A DNA stretch of 64,000 nt. It comes from JACVRW01 sp963764665 (GTDB taxonomy: Bacteria; Actinomycetota; Thermoleophilia; Solirubrobacterales; Thermoleophilaceae). The DNA lies in contig CAVXTL010000017.1 in NCBI GenBank assembly GCA_963764665.1, positions 1 through 64,000 on the forward strand, in the 5' to 3' direction. How positions within the stretch are numbered: position 1 is the stretch's first letter; the number at the start of each line of letters is the position of its first letter. Under the pieces are notes generated by a model. That model did not search any database and was not told the DNA's origin. It worked only from the letters and a program-made list of their open reading frames with translations. The position numbers were made by a program, and so were the translations under genes. Below, piece after piece: positions 34,766-42,253 of this stretch.

Positions 34766-34855
34766 CCGCCGGTGACCGGAGACGAGGGGTGGAGGCCTCC
34801 CTCCCCCAGCAGGAGTCGAAGCAGGCCCACGCCGGCCGGCGGCGAAGCCCTTCAC

Positions 34856-35065
34856 ATGGCGGCAAACCTGCGCTGCTGGAACTGCGACAACGACCTCCCT
34901 GCGCCACCCTTCTCGAGGTGGCAGGGGCGCCAGCCTCCGGGCGGCGAGCCGGGGAGCGTGATCTGCCGTACGTGCGGGTGGCGTTACCGGGTGACCTGGA
35001 CGGCCGCCGGCTGGCAGGTCATCGAGGCGCTCCGACCCGGTCGGAACGTCCCCTCTCAGCGCTGA
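34856..35065 (+). CDS. Small zinc-ribbon-like protein
   Basis: A 69-residue protein with Cys pairs in LRCWNCDND and VICRTCGWRYRV about 25 residues apart, a zinc-ribbon pattern with an aromatic/basic second half. The ATG at 34856 is the only compact start. It overlaps the convergent tiny gene at 35019-35216 by 47 bases, so at most one reading may be exact at the overlap. Function unknown. Confidence 0.5.
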   Translation: MAANLRCWNCDNDLPAPPFSRWQGRQPPGGEPGSVICRTCGWRYRVTWTAAGWQVIEALRPGRNVPSQR

Positions 35066-35216
35066 CCGACGCGTCCACGGTAGGCGCCTCCGACAGCCGG
35101 ACGACCCTGCCACCGCACAGCTGGCAGTCGGTCCTGATGGTGGGGTCGAGGAAGCGGCCGCTCGACCAGAGCTGCCCGCAGTTCTCGCATATGCGTGTCG
35201 GTGGATTTCCTGCCAT
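35019..35216 (-). CDS. Small zinc-ribbon-like protein
   Basis: A 65-residue protein with Cys pairs in RICENCGQLW and TDCQLCGGRVV, 18 residues apart, again a zinc-ribbon pattern; the last 20 residues are polar and probably disordered. The upstream 258 bases to 35474 contain no gene, only the presumed promoters of this gene and of the coiled-coil gene. Function unknown. Confidence 0.5.
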   Translation of the reverse strand: MAGNPPTRICENCGQLWSSGRFLDPTIRTDCQLCGGRVVRLSEAPTVDASVSAERGRSDRVGAPR

Positions 35217-35474
35217 CGGTGCTCGAACCCCTCAAGGAACTTCGACCTTTTGGTTCATGACCTCTCCGAGGAGTACGGCCGGTAAACACATAACGCGCAG
35301 CCGTCCACGCCGAAAGTCGGGGTTGCAGCCGCCGGGCCGTGCCGCTCGAAGGCCCTTCTAAGCAGGGATTTTGATGCCCTGCACCCCCATTCGGGGAGGC
35401 CTGCGCCAAGAGTTGCGCAGAAAAAGCGGACCTGGCGTACGTTGATCTTCTAACCCACCCAGGAGAGCAGCGAC

Positions 35475-37043
35475 TTGGAACTCAGACGGGAACTCATTGA
35501 GCGGAAGGACTTCCCTCAGGTGCGCCGGGGACTTGACCCGGAGGCGGTGCATGACCACCTGCGCGAGGTGGCCAAGGCCGTCGATGAGGTGAAGCACGGC
35601 GGTACTGCCGCAGCCACGGGCGAGCGCGTCACAGCGATCGTCGACGCGGCCGAGCGTGCCGCGCAGGAACTCGAGCAGACGGCGCGGGCCGAGGCGGAGC
35701 GCATGCGCTCCAGCTCCAAGGCCGAGGCCGAGACGACCATCGCGCGTGCCAGGAACGAGGCCGAGACCACGCTCTCGAGCGCCAAGGCCCAGGCGGAGAA
35801 GACGGTCACGAGCGCGAACGCCAGCGCTCACCAGACCCTCTCCAGCGCCAAGGCAGAGGCGGAGAGCACTCTCACCAACGCCCGTAACGAGGCCGGCAGC
35901 ACGCTGTCGACCGCTCGTGCGGAGGCCAAGAGCACTCTCACCAGCTCCCGCGAAGAGGCGGAGCGCACGGTGTCGAGCGCCAAGGCTCAGGCCGAGAAGA
36001 CGGTCAACGACGCCAACGCCAGCGCCGAGAGCACGCTCTCGACCGCCAAGGCAGAGGCCGAGAAGACGGTCACCAGCGCCAATTCGGAGGCTCACCAGAC
36101 GCTCACGAGCGCCAAGGCCGAGTCCGAGAAGACGGTCAACGACGCCAACGCCAGCGCCGAGAAGACGCTGACCAGCGCCAAGATCGAGTCCGAGCGCATG
36201 CTCACGAGCGCGCGCAAGGAAGCCGATTCCACCCTGTCGAGCGCACGGGCCGAGGCCGCCAGCACGCGGGCCAGCTCCCGGGCGCAGGCGCAGGAGCACG
36301 TGGAGCGCGTGGAGCAGTCCGTTATGCGGCTGCTCGACCGTGCCAACGCCGTGGAGGGCGATCTCGGGAAGCTCGTGGCCGACGCTCGCGGATCGATCTC
36401 CGCGCTCGCCGAGACGGTGCGTGCCGGGGCCGAAAAGCTCCGCACGGATCTCGACGTGCCCCGCGAGGAGCGCTCGTCGGGTCGCTTCGCGAGGCCGGCC
36501 CCGTCGGATGACGGTGGCTCGAAGGAGAGCCGTCCCGCCACACCCGCGAAGCCGGCTCCCGCAGCGGCCAAGCCGGCCGAGTCGGCGCCTGCTGCGCCGG
36601 CCAACGGCCCGGTGAGGCCCGCGGCTCCGGCCACCATGAGCGCTCCGGCTTCTCAGCCGGCCGCCAAGCCCGCCACTCAGGCCGCCCCCACGGCGACCGC
36701 AGTGGCAGCCCCGGCCCGCCCCGCGGCGTCGCCTCTGGCAACGCCCGAGGAGCCCGTGGCGCCGCCCGCCCCGGCGGAGCAGCCCCGCATGGAGTGGGGT
36801 ACCGCCGAGGCAACGCCGCAGCGTGAGACGCAGCGCCGCCTGTTCGGCAGCCCCGCGCCCCAGGCCGCCGGCAACGGCAGCAGCGCCGCGCACCCACCCG
36901 GTGTGGGTCCCCGACTCGAGGCCTTCAACATGGCCAAGAGCGGAGCCCCCCGCGAAGAGGTGGCTCGCCACCTCAGAGAGAAGTTCGGACTCGAGGATCC
37001 GCAGGAGATTCTCGACGACGCCTTCCTCCGTTCCGGCCGCTAG
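35475..37043 (+). CDS. DivIVA-like hendecad coiled-coil protein
   Basis: A 522-residue protein in four parts. Residues 1-40 resemble the DivIVA/Wag31 N-terminus (KDFPQVRRGLDPEAVHDHL), the part that binds curved membrane. Residues 80-277 are 18 consecutive 11-residue units of the type SAKAEAEKTVT without a break, predicting a long right-handed or straight coiled coil. Residues about 330-465 are Ala/Pro-rich and probably disordered. The C-terminal 45 residues form a small helical unit (FNMAKSGAPREEVARHL, FGLEDPQEILDDAF) that may dock a partner. TTG at 35475 follows AGGAGAG. Likely a cytoskeletal or polar scaffold; a strong terminator ends the transcript. Confidence 0.75.
   Translation: MELRRELIERKDFPQVRRGLDPEAVHDHLREVAKAVDEVKHGGTAAATGERVTAIVDAAERAAQELEQTARAEAERMRSSSKAEAETTIARARNEAETTLSSAKAQAEKTVTSANASAHQTLSSAKAEAESTLTNARNEAGSTLSTARAEAKSTLTSSREEAERTVSSAKAQAEKTVNDANASAESTLSTAKAEAEKTVTSANSEAHQTLTSAKAESEKTVNDANASAEKTLTSAKIESERMLTSARKEADSTLSSARAEAASTRASSRAQAQEHVERVEQSVMRLLDRANAVEGDLGKLVADARGSISALAETVRAGAEKLRTDLDVPREERSSGRFARPAPSDDGGSKESRPATPAKPAPAAAKPAESAPAAPANGPVRPAAPATMSAPASQPAAKPATQAAPTATAVAAPARPAASPLATPEEPVAPPAPAEQPRMEWGTAEATPQRETQRRLFGSPAPQAAGNGSSAAHPPGVGPRLEAFNMAKSGAPREEVARHLREKFGLEDPQEILDDAFLRSGR
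35712..36305 (+). repeat. 33-base tandem repeats encoding 18 hendecads
   Basis: The DNA repeats in 33-base steps, one per 11-residue unit, with recurrent blocks such as AGCGCCAAGGC and GAGAAGACGGTCA. Some units are nearly identical pairs (SAKAQAEKTV occurs twice, DANASAE twice), which points to expansion by duplication or slippage and makes this stretch prone to length change. Confidence 0.85.
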
Positions 37044-37061
37044 GCCAACAAACCCACAAAG

Positions 37062-37124
37062 GCAACGCCCCCGGGGCCGCCGCGGAGACTCTCCGCGACC
37101 GGCTTCCGGGGGCGTTGCGCTTTT
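37062..37124 (+). terminator. Intrinsic terminator with nested hairpin
   Basis: A perfect 13-bp stem (37062-37074 with 37106-37118) is followed by GCTTTT. A second hairpin, CGCGGAG-ACT-CTCCGCG at 37081-37097, sits inside its loop. It lies 18 bases after the stop of the coiled-coil gene. Confidence 0.9.
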
Positions 37125-37149
37125 CCGGCGCTAACCAGACCGGCCCCGG

Positions 37150-37572
37150 ATGCCGATGAAGAGGGTGAGCGAAATGGCAGGCTCGCTCTCGAAATCACCA
37201 TCGTGGGTTCGTGTGGCCATGGCCGTAGCGGCCTACACCTGTCTGTGGATCGCCTGGCGGTCCGGGATGCAGATGCTGCACGAGGGCTTCACCTACCTGG
37301 TGATCCTGTTCGCCACGGTCGTCTGCGGCGCGCTCGTGCGGCACTGGTCGGTTGTGCTCCTCGGCCTCGTGCCAGTGCTCGTCTTCCTCGGGGAGGGTGC
37401 TCCCAACGGCGTGTCGGGACCCTCCGAGCTGCTCGACTTCTTCACCCCGGTGGTCGCGTCGTGCGCGCTCGTCGGAGCCGAGCTGGCGCGGAGGATCGAG
37501 CTGCGCGGTCGCCGGCCGCGCCTGCCGTCAGCGCACGTCGCGCGCGATCTCGAGCGCCCGTCGCAGGGATAG
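37150..37572 (+). CDS. Small multi-pass membrane protein
   Basis: A protein of up to 140 residues with three to four hydrophobic helices (VRVAMAVAAYTCLWIAW, YLVILFATVVCGALV, SVVLLGLVPVLVFLG, TPVVASCALVGAELA) and a basic cytoplasmic tail. No family is recognised. ATG codons at 37150, 37156 and 37174 are all possible starts. The last 45 bases overlap the convergent anti-sigma gene. Confidence 0.55.
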   Translation: MPMKRVSEMAGSLSKSPSWVRVAMAVAAYTCLWIAWRSGMQMLHEGFTYLVILFATVVCGALVRHWSVVLLGLVPVLVFLGEGAPNGVSGPSELLDFFTPVVASCALVGAELARRIELRGRRPRLPSAHVARDLERPSQG

Positions 37573-38250
37573 GCCCGCCTCCAGCCGCAACAGCATCGGC
37601 TCCTGCGTCCACAGCAGCGCGCTTCCGGACGGGCGCAGGTCCTCGACGCGGATTTGCCCGTCGGGGCCGCGATAGCCGAACGAGTGCGGCCCCTCGATCC
37701 AGAAACCGGGCTCGCCGCGCACGCGGACGCGCCTGGTGCCGGTGTGCGGTCCGATGAACTTGCCCACCAGCTCGGGGTTCAGGTCCCCGCGGAACTGGGT
37801 GAGCAGCACGCCCCCGTAGACCAGCGTGGCCTGCGCCGTCCGTCCGCGGCCGCGCAGGTACACGCCGTCGGGCCGGCCGAGCGAGGCGTCGTGCGCCACC
37901 AGCAGGCGGGCGCCGAGCTCTCGCTCGGCGTCACGCGCCGTGACCGGGCGGCCGAGGTCGATCCCGCCTGGCGAGGCCGGAAGGCGCGGCACCCGTTCCA
38001 CCGTCGCGCCGTCCAGACCGAGGATGTCGCCGACCGCTTCGCGCACGGCGGGCACCGCTCCGGCGGCGCCGGCGAGCAGGGCGAGAGCGCCGAGGGCCAG
38101 CGCCAGCGAGCGCCGCGCCGGGCGCATGCGCCGCCGGCGAGGGGCCGCCTCCGCGAGGCGGGCGGCCACGGCGGGGGCGAGGTCGGGGGTGGGGGGGAAC
38201 TCGATCTCGGGCGCGAGCGCCGCGAGCCGCTGCTCGAGGCGGTCAGGCAT
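37528..38250 (-). CDS. Probable membrane anti-sigma factor
   Basis: A 240-residue protein whose start overlaps the ECF sigma gene by 8 bases, the usual arrangement for a cognate anti-sigma factor. Residues 1-43 form a short helical cytoplasmic part without the HxxxCxxC zinc motif of ZAS-type regulators. One membrane helix (SLALALGALALLAGAAGAV) follows, then an extracytoplasmic domain of about 170 residues with FWIEGPHSFGYRGPDGQ, which could sense an envelope signal. The assignment rests on position and topology. Confidence 0.7.
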   Translation of the reverse strand: MPDRLEQRLAALAPEIEFPPTPDLAPAVAARLAEAAPRRRRMRPARRSLALALGALALLAGAAGAVPAVREAVGDILGLDGATVERVPRLPASPGGIDLGRPVTARDAERELGARLLVAHDASLGRPDGVYLRGRGRTAQATLVYGGVLLTQFRGDLNPELVGKFIGPHTGTRRVRVRGEPGFWIEGPHSFGYRGPDGQIRVEDLRPSGSALLWTQEPMLLRLEAGLSLRRALEIARDVR

Positions 38251-38809
38251 TGAGGCGCTCCATTCCCTCGACGGCGCGGAGACGGTCGAGCGCGCGCGAG
38301 AGTCGCGACTTGACCGTGCCGGGCCGGCAGCCGAGCGCCCCCGCCGTCTCCGCCTCGGACAGCTCGAGAAGGTAGCGGTAGGCGATCACGAGCCGGTCGC
38401 GCTCCTCGAGTGAGTCGAGCGCCTCGACGAGCGCGTCGCGCTCCTCGGCGGCGAGGAGCGCCCGCTCGGGAGACGGGGCCGCGCCTCCCGAGGGGCTCTC
38501 GTGCGCAACGCGCAGCGCGAGCGCCGCGCGCCGGCCCGCCGAGCGCCGGCGGTTCTTGGCCTCGTTGGCCACGATCTGGAGCAGCCAGGGGCGAAACGGG
38601 GCTCCGGGCCGGAAGCGCGAGAGCGCGCGGTGCGCCTTGACGAAGCCGTCCTGGGCGGCCTCCTCGGCGTCGGCGGCCGAGCCGGTCACGAGATATGCGG
38701 TGCGGAAGGCGATCTGGGCATGGCGGCGCACGAGCTCGTCATAGGCGGAGGCGTCGCCTCGCCCGGCTCGCTCGACGAGCTCTCCGTCGGGTAGTGGCCG
38801 GCCCACCAC
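38243..38809 (-). CDS. ECF-type RNA polymerase sigma factor
   Basis: An extracytoplasmic-function sigma factor of 188 residues. Region 2 is ASAYDELVRRHAQIAFRTAYLV to GFVKAHRALSRFRPGAPFRPWL, which melts and reads the -10 box; region 4 is LEERDRLVIAYRYLLELSEAETAGAL to GTVKSRLSRALDRLR, which reads the -35 box. GTG at 38809 lies at the expected transcription start of the promoter 38816-38844 on this strand, so the message is probably leaderless; a TTG at 38881 would lie upstream of that promoter. Autoregulation is likely. Confidence 0.92.
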   Translation of the reverse strand: MVGRPLPDGELVERAGRGDASAYDELVRRHAQIAFRTAYLVTGSAADAEEAAQDGFVKAHRALSRFRPGAPFRPWLLQIVANEAKNRRRSAGRRAALALRVAHESPSGGAAPSPERALLAAEERDALVEALDSLEERDRLVIAYRYLLELSEAETAGALGCRPGTVKSRLSRALDRLRAVEGMERLNA

Positions 38810-38815
38810 TGCCCG

Positions 38816-38874
38816 TTCTACACCCGCGGCGCGCGCGAGGTTCCCGGAACCATCTCTCCGCGGCGGTTGTAGAA
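38816..38874. promoter_or_regulatory. Bidirectional ECF sigma promoter
   Basis: Plus strand: GGAACC at 38846-38851, 16 bases, TGTAGAA at 38868-38874. Minus strand: GGAACC (reverse of 38839-38844), 16 bases, TGTAGAA (reverse of 38816-38822). The two -35 boxes form one palindrome, GGTTCC-C-GGAACC. Identical boxes and spacing on both sides, with the sigma gene on one side, strongly suggest that this sigma factor drives both its own gene and the secreted-protein gene at 38899. Confidence 0.85.
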
Positions 38875-38898
38875 GGGGCAAGCGAACACGGAGGACTC

Positions 38899-39492
38899 AT
38901 GCCCCGCCTGGTCAGATCCGCAGTTGCCGTTGCCGCCGTCCTGCTCGCAACCGCGCCCGCGGCCGGGGCCAAGGAGATCACCGGGATGAAGATCTGCGGC
39001 CAGGGGGGCTGCGCGGCGCTCGAGCGCGGCGTCGGTCAGCGCTTCCACAACACCGGTGCGCTCGAGCGGACCGTCCCTCGACCGCGATCCGGGGAGAGGT
39101 GCCCTACTACCGCCTGGTCATGCTGTTCGGGGACGGCAACGGCGGCGTGGCCGGCCGCGTGACGCTCGCCTACTCGTCGCGGCTGCGGGCGGTGCTCGAC
39201 ACCCAGGGGGGCGGTGTCTGGTCGCGAGTCAGGGACCGGGTGGCCGTGCGCCTCGACCGGTCTGCCGCCGGGCTCGTGCCGCTGCCACGCCGCGCGCCTG
39301 ACCACGGACGGCGCCGGCGTACGCAAGCCGGAGGTGTGGGAGCCATGGCGCGAGGCCGCGGCGGCGGACGCCGCTTCGGATGGCGACGGCGACGGCGGCC
39401 TGCCGAGCCCGCTGCTGGCCGGCGTGCCGGCGGCGTTGCTGCTCGGCCTGGTCCTGGTCCTGGTGAGGTTCGGGCGGCGCGAGCGGACCTAG
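38899..39492 (+). CDS. Exported protein with C-terminal membrane helix, probable ECF target (frameshifted twice)
   Basis: The start is clear: ATG at 38899 after GGAGGA, with a signal peptide ending TAPAAGA at about residue 24. A frame break near 39078 (ALERTV, then PSTAIRGEVPYYRLVM) and another near 39285 (GLVPLPRR, then LTTDGAGVRKPEVWEPW) must be corrected to reach the end, which is an acidic Gly-rich linker and one membrane helix (VPAALLLGLVLVLVRF) with a basic tail. About 197 residues after correction. Two Cys lie in ICGQGGCAAL. No family is recognised. It stands directly behind the plus-strand ECF promoter. Confidence 0.65.
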
Positions 39493-39576
39493 GCTCGGGC
39501 ACGAGGAAGCGGTTGGGGGTATCGCCTCTCGCCCCGGTCGGTTAGCGTCTCGCCGCCGGCAGGTTGGCCGGGTCCG

Positions 39577-42249
39577 ATGAGGAGATCGACTCTTTACGTT
39601 GTGGTCGCGGCGCTCCTGGCGCTGGTCGCTGCCGCGCCCGCCGACGCCCAGCGCCAGCCCTACGGCACCAACGACTTCGGCGGCTTCCGCGACGTGCTCC
39701 CGCCGGGCACGGACGGCGTGTTCAACGTGACCGACTACACGCTGTTCCTTGCGAACGGCACCCGGCCGCCGCACGCCGCCGACCAGCTGCCGCTGTATCG
39801 CGACCTGATGTACGCGGCGCCGGGCCTCACGGCAGCGCAGGTGGGCGACTACTTCAAGGACGCCACGTTCGGCGTCCAGGCTGGGCAGGAGGAGCGCACC
39901 TACAGCCCCCGCGCCGGGGTGATCGTGGTCCGCGACACGGCCTTCGGCGTGCCGCACGTGTACGGGACCACGCGCGCCGACACCCTCTTCGGCGCAGGCT
40001 ACGTGGGGGCCGAGGACAGGCTCTTCTTCATGGACGTGCTCCGCCACTCGGGACGCGGCCAGCTCTCCGGCTTCGCGGGTGGGGCCAACAAGGCAATGGA
40101 CAAGGAGGTGTGGGAGTCGTCCCCCTACACGGAGGCAGACCTCCAGAAGCAGGTCGACCAGATGGACGACCTGTACGGACCCGAGGGCGCCGCGCTCCAG
40201 GCCGACGTGGCGGCCTACGTGGCCGGCATCAACAAGTACATCGCCGAGGCGCGCCTCGATCCGACGAAGCTGCCTGCGGAGTACGCGGCGGTCGGAGAGA
40301 CGCTCGAGGACTGGAAGGCCACCGACGTGATCGCCACCGCGGCACTCGTGGGGGGCATCTTCGGGAAGGGCGGCGGCGCCGAGGTGGAGAACGCCGATGT
40401 GCTCACGGCCGCGCGCCAGCGCTACGGGGGCCTCTTCGGCACGCTCGTCTGGAACGACTTCCGGCGCACCGACGATCCCGAGGCGCCAACGACGGTGCGC
40501 GGTACCCCGTTCCCGTACCAGTCCGCGGACAACCCGAACCCCGCGGCGATGGCCAAGCCGGACCCGGGCTCGCTCGTGGACGTGGGCGGGCCCTCGCCGA
40601 GCGCCGCGGCGCTCGAGAAGAGCCTCGTCGCTCCCGTCGGGTTGCTGCACGGGAACTCGAACGCGTTGCTCGTGTCGCGCTTCGCGTCAGCCAGCGGTCG
40701 CCCGCTGGCTGTGATGGGGCCGCAGGTGGGCTACTTCATGCCGCAGATCCTGATCGAGCAGGAGCTGCACGGCCCCGACATCGACGCCTCCGGAGCCGCG
40801 TTCGCGGGCGTCAGCCCATTTGTGCTCCTGGGCCGTGGACAGGACTACGCCTGGTCCGCCACCTCTGCCGGCCAGGACATCACCGACACCTTCGCCGAGC
40901 GTCTCTGCGAGCCGGACGGGTCGGCTCCGACGATCCAGTCCACGCACTACCTCTACAAGGGGCAGTGCCGCGCGATGGAGATCCTCACCCGGACCAACCA
41001 GATCACGCCCAACGCCGCGGATCCCTCACCGCCGGAGACCTACACGCTCACCGCCCAGCGCACGGTCCACGGCATCGTCCACAAGCGCGGCACCGTGGGC
41101 GGCAAGCCCGTCGCCTTCGCCAAGCAGCGCTCGACCTACTTCCACGAGGCCGACTCGGCACGCGGCTTCGCCGACCTCAACCGCCCGTCGAAGGTCAGGA
41201 ACGTCCAGGACTTCCAGCAGGCCGTCTCGAAGATCGGCTTCACCTTCAACTGGTTCTACGCCGACGACCGCGACATCGGCTACTTCAACTCCGGGAACAA
41301 CCCGGTCCGTGCCGACGGCGTCAGCCACGCGGTCCCCAACTGGGGCACCGGCGAATGGGACTGGAAGGACTTCAACGCCGCCAACCAGACAGCCTCGTAC
41401 ACCCCGTTCGCGCAGCACCCGCGCGTGGTCAACCAGGTCTTCCTGACCTCGTGGAACAACAAGCAGGCGCCTGGCTACGCGGCATCCGACTCCAACTGGG
41501 GCTACAGCTCCGTGTACCGCTCGCAGCTGCTCGACACCCGCATCGAGGGGCTGATCTTCCTCGGGCGGAAGACCACGCTCCCCGAGCTGATCGGCGCGAT
41601 GGAGGACGCTGGCACCTCCGACCTTCGCGGGCAGGAGGCCATCCACTGGATGCTCAGGGTCCTTGGCCCGCAGAGCGACCCGGCCCTGGCGGACGCGGTC
41701 CGCACGCTCGCGATCTGGATCTACAGGGGCTCGCACCGGATCGACCGGAACAAGGACGGCAGCTACGACGAGGAGCGCGCCGTCCAGATCGCCGACGCCT
41801 GGTGGCCGCGTGCGGTGGAGGCCATGTTCAAGCCGTCGCTCGGCACCGAGCTCTTCAACAAGATCGTGGGCAGGATCGGGCTCGACAACCATCCCAACAA
41901 CCACGGCGCCCACCTCGGCAGCGCGTGGCAGGACGGCTGGTACGGCTACGTGAACAAGGACATGCGCAGTCTGCTCGGCGAAAACGTCAAGGGTGCGCTG
42001 TCGCGGCCCTACTGCGGCGACGGAACCCTTGCCGCGTGCCGCGCCGCGCTGCGCGACTCACTCACGGCCGCGCTGGCGGTGCCCAAGGAGCAGCTCTACC
42101 AGGACAGCGGCTGCACCGCCGGCGACGAGACCTGCTTCGACGCTGTGCGTTTCCGCCCGATCGGCGCGATCACGGTGCCCTCGATTCCCTGGATCAACCG
42201 GCCCACCTACCAGCAGGTGGTCGAAGTGCAGGGCCACCGGCCGCGCTAG
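39577..42249 (+). CDS. Penicillin acylase family protein (Ntn hydrolase)
   Basis: An 890-residue exported enzyme with a signal peptide (to about residue 25, PADAQ). The alpha part carries DTAFGVPHVYGTTRADTLFGAGYV and AEDRLFFMDVLRH, typical of the family. Autoprocessing would expose Ser361 in HGNSNALLVS as the nucleophile of the beta chain, with an intact PLAVMGPQVGYFMPQ oxyanion region after it. These enzymes cut amide bonds of beta-lactams, acyl-homoserine lactones or other acylated amines; substrate cannot be read from sequence. Four Cys in the last 100 residues may form disulfides. The 3' end abuts the convergent GH2 gene. Confidence 0.92.
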   Translation: MRRSTLYVVVAALLALVAAAPADAQRQPYGTNDFGGFRDVLPPGTDGVFNVTDYTLFLANGTRPPHAADQLPLYRDLMYAAPGLTAAQVGDYFKDATFGVQAGQEERTYSPRAGVIVVRDTAFGVPHVYGTTRADTLFGAGYVGAEDRLFFMDVLRHSGRGQLSGFAGGANKAMDKEVWESSPYTEADLQKQVDQMDDLYGPEGAALQADVAAYVAGINKYIAEARLDPTKLPAEYAAVGETLEDWKATDVIATAALVGGIFGKGGGAEVENADVLTAARQRYGGLFGTLVWNDFRRTDDPEAPTTVRGTPFPYQSADNPNPAAMAKPDPGSLVDVGGPSPSAAALEKSLVAPVGLLHGNSNALLVSRFASASGRPLAVMGPQVGYFMPQILIEQELHGPDIDASGAAFAGVSPFVLLGRGQDYAWSATSAGQDITDTFAERLCEPDGSAPTIQSTHYLYKGQCRAMEILTRTNQITPNAADPSPPETYTLTAQRTVHGIVHKRGTVGGKPVAFAKQRSTYFHEADSARGFADLNRPSKVRNVQDFQQAVSKIGFTFNWFYADDRDIGYFNSGNNPVRADGVSHAVPNWGTGEWDWKDFNAANQTASYTPFAQHPRVVNQVFLTSWNNKQAPGYAASDSNWGYSSVYRSQLLDTRIEGLIFLGRKTTLPELIGAMEDAGTSDLRGQEAIHWMLRVLGPQSDPALADAVRTLAIWIYRGSHRIDRNKDGSYDEERAVQIADAWWPRAVEAMFKPSLGTELFNKIVGRIGLDNHPNNHGAHLGSAWQDGWYGYVNKDMRSLLGENVKGALSRPYCGDGTLAACRAALRDSLTAALAVPKEQLYQDSGCTAGDETCFDAVRFRPIGAITVPSIPWINRPTYQQVVEVQGHRPR

Positions 42250-42253
42250 CGGA

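Noticed and set aside
35712..36305. CRISPR-like or satellite array
   Set aside because: The 33-base periodicity is in frame and encodes 11-residue protein units; there are no unique spacers.
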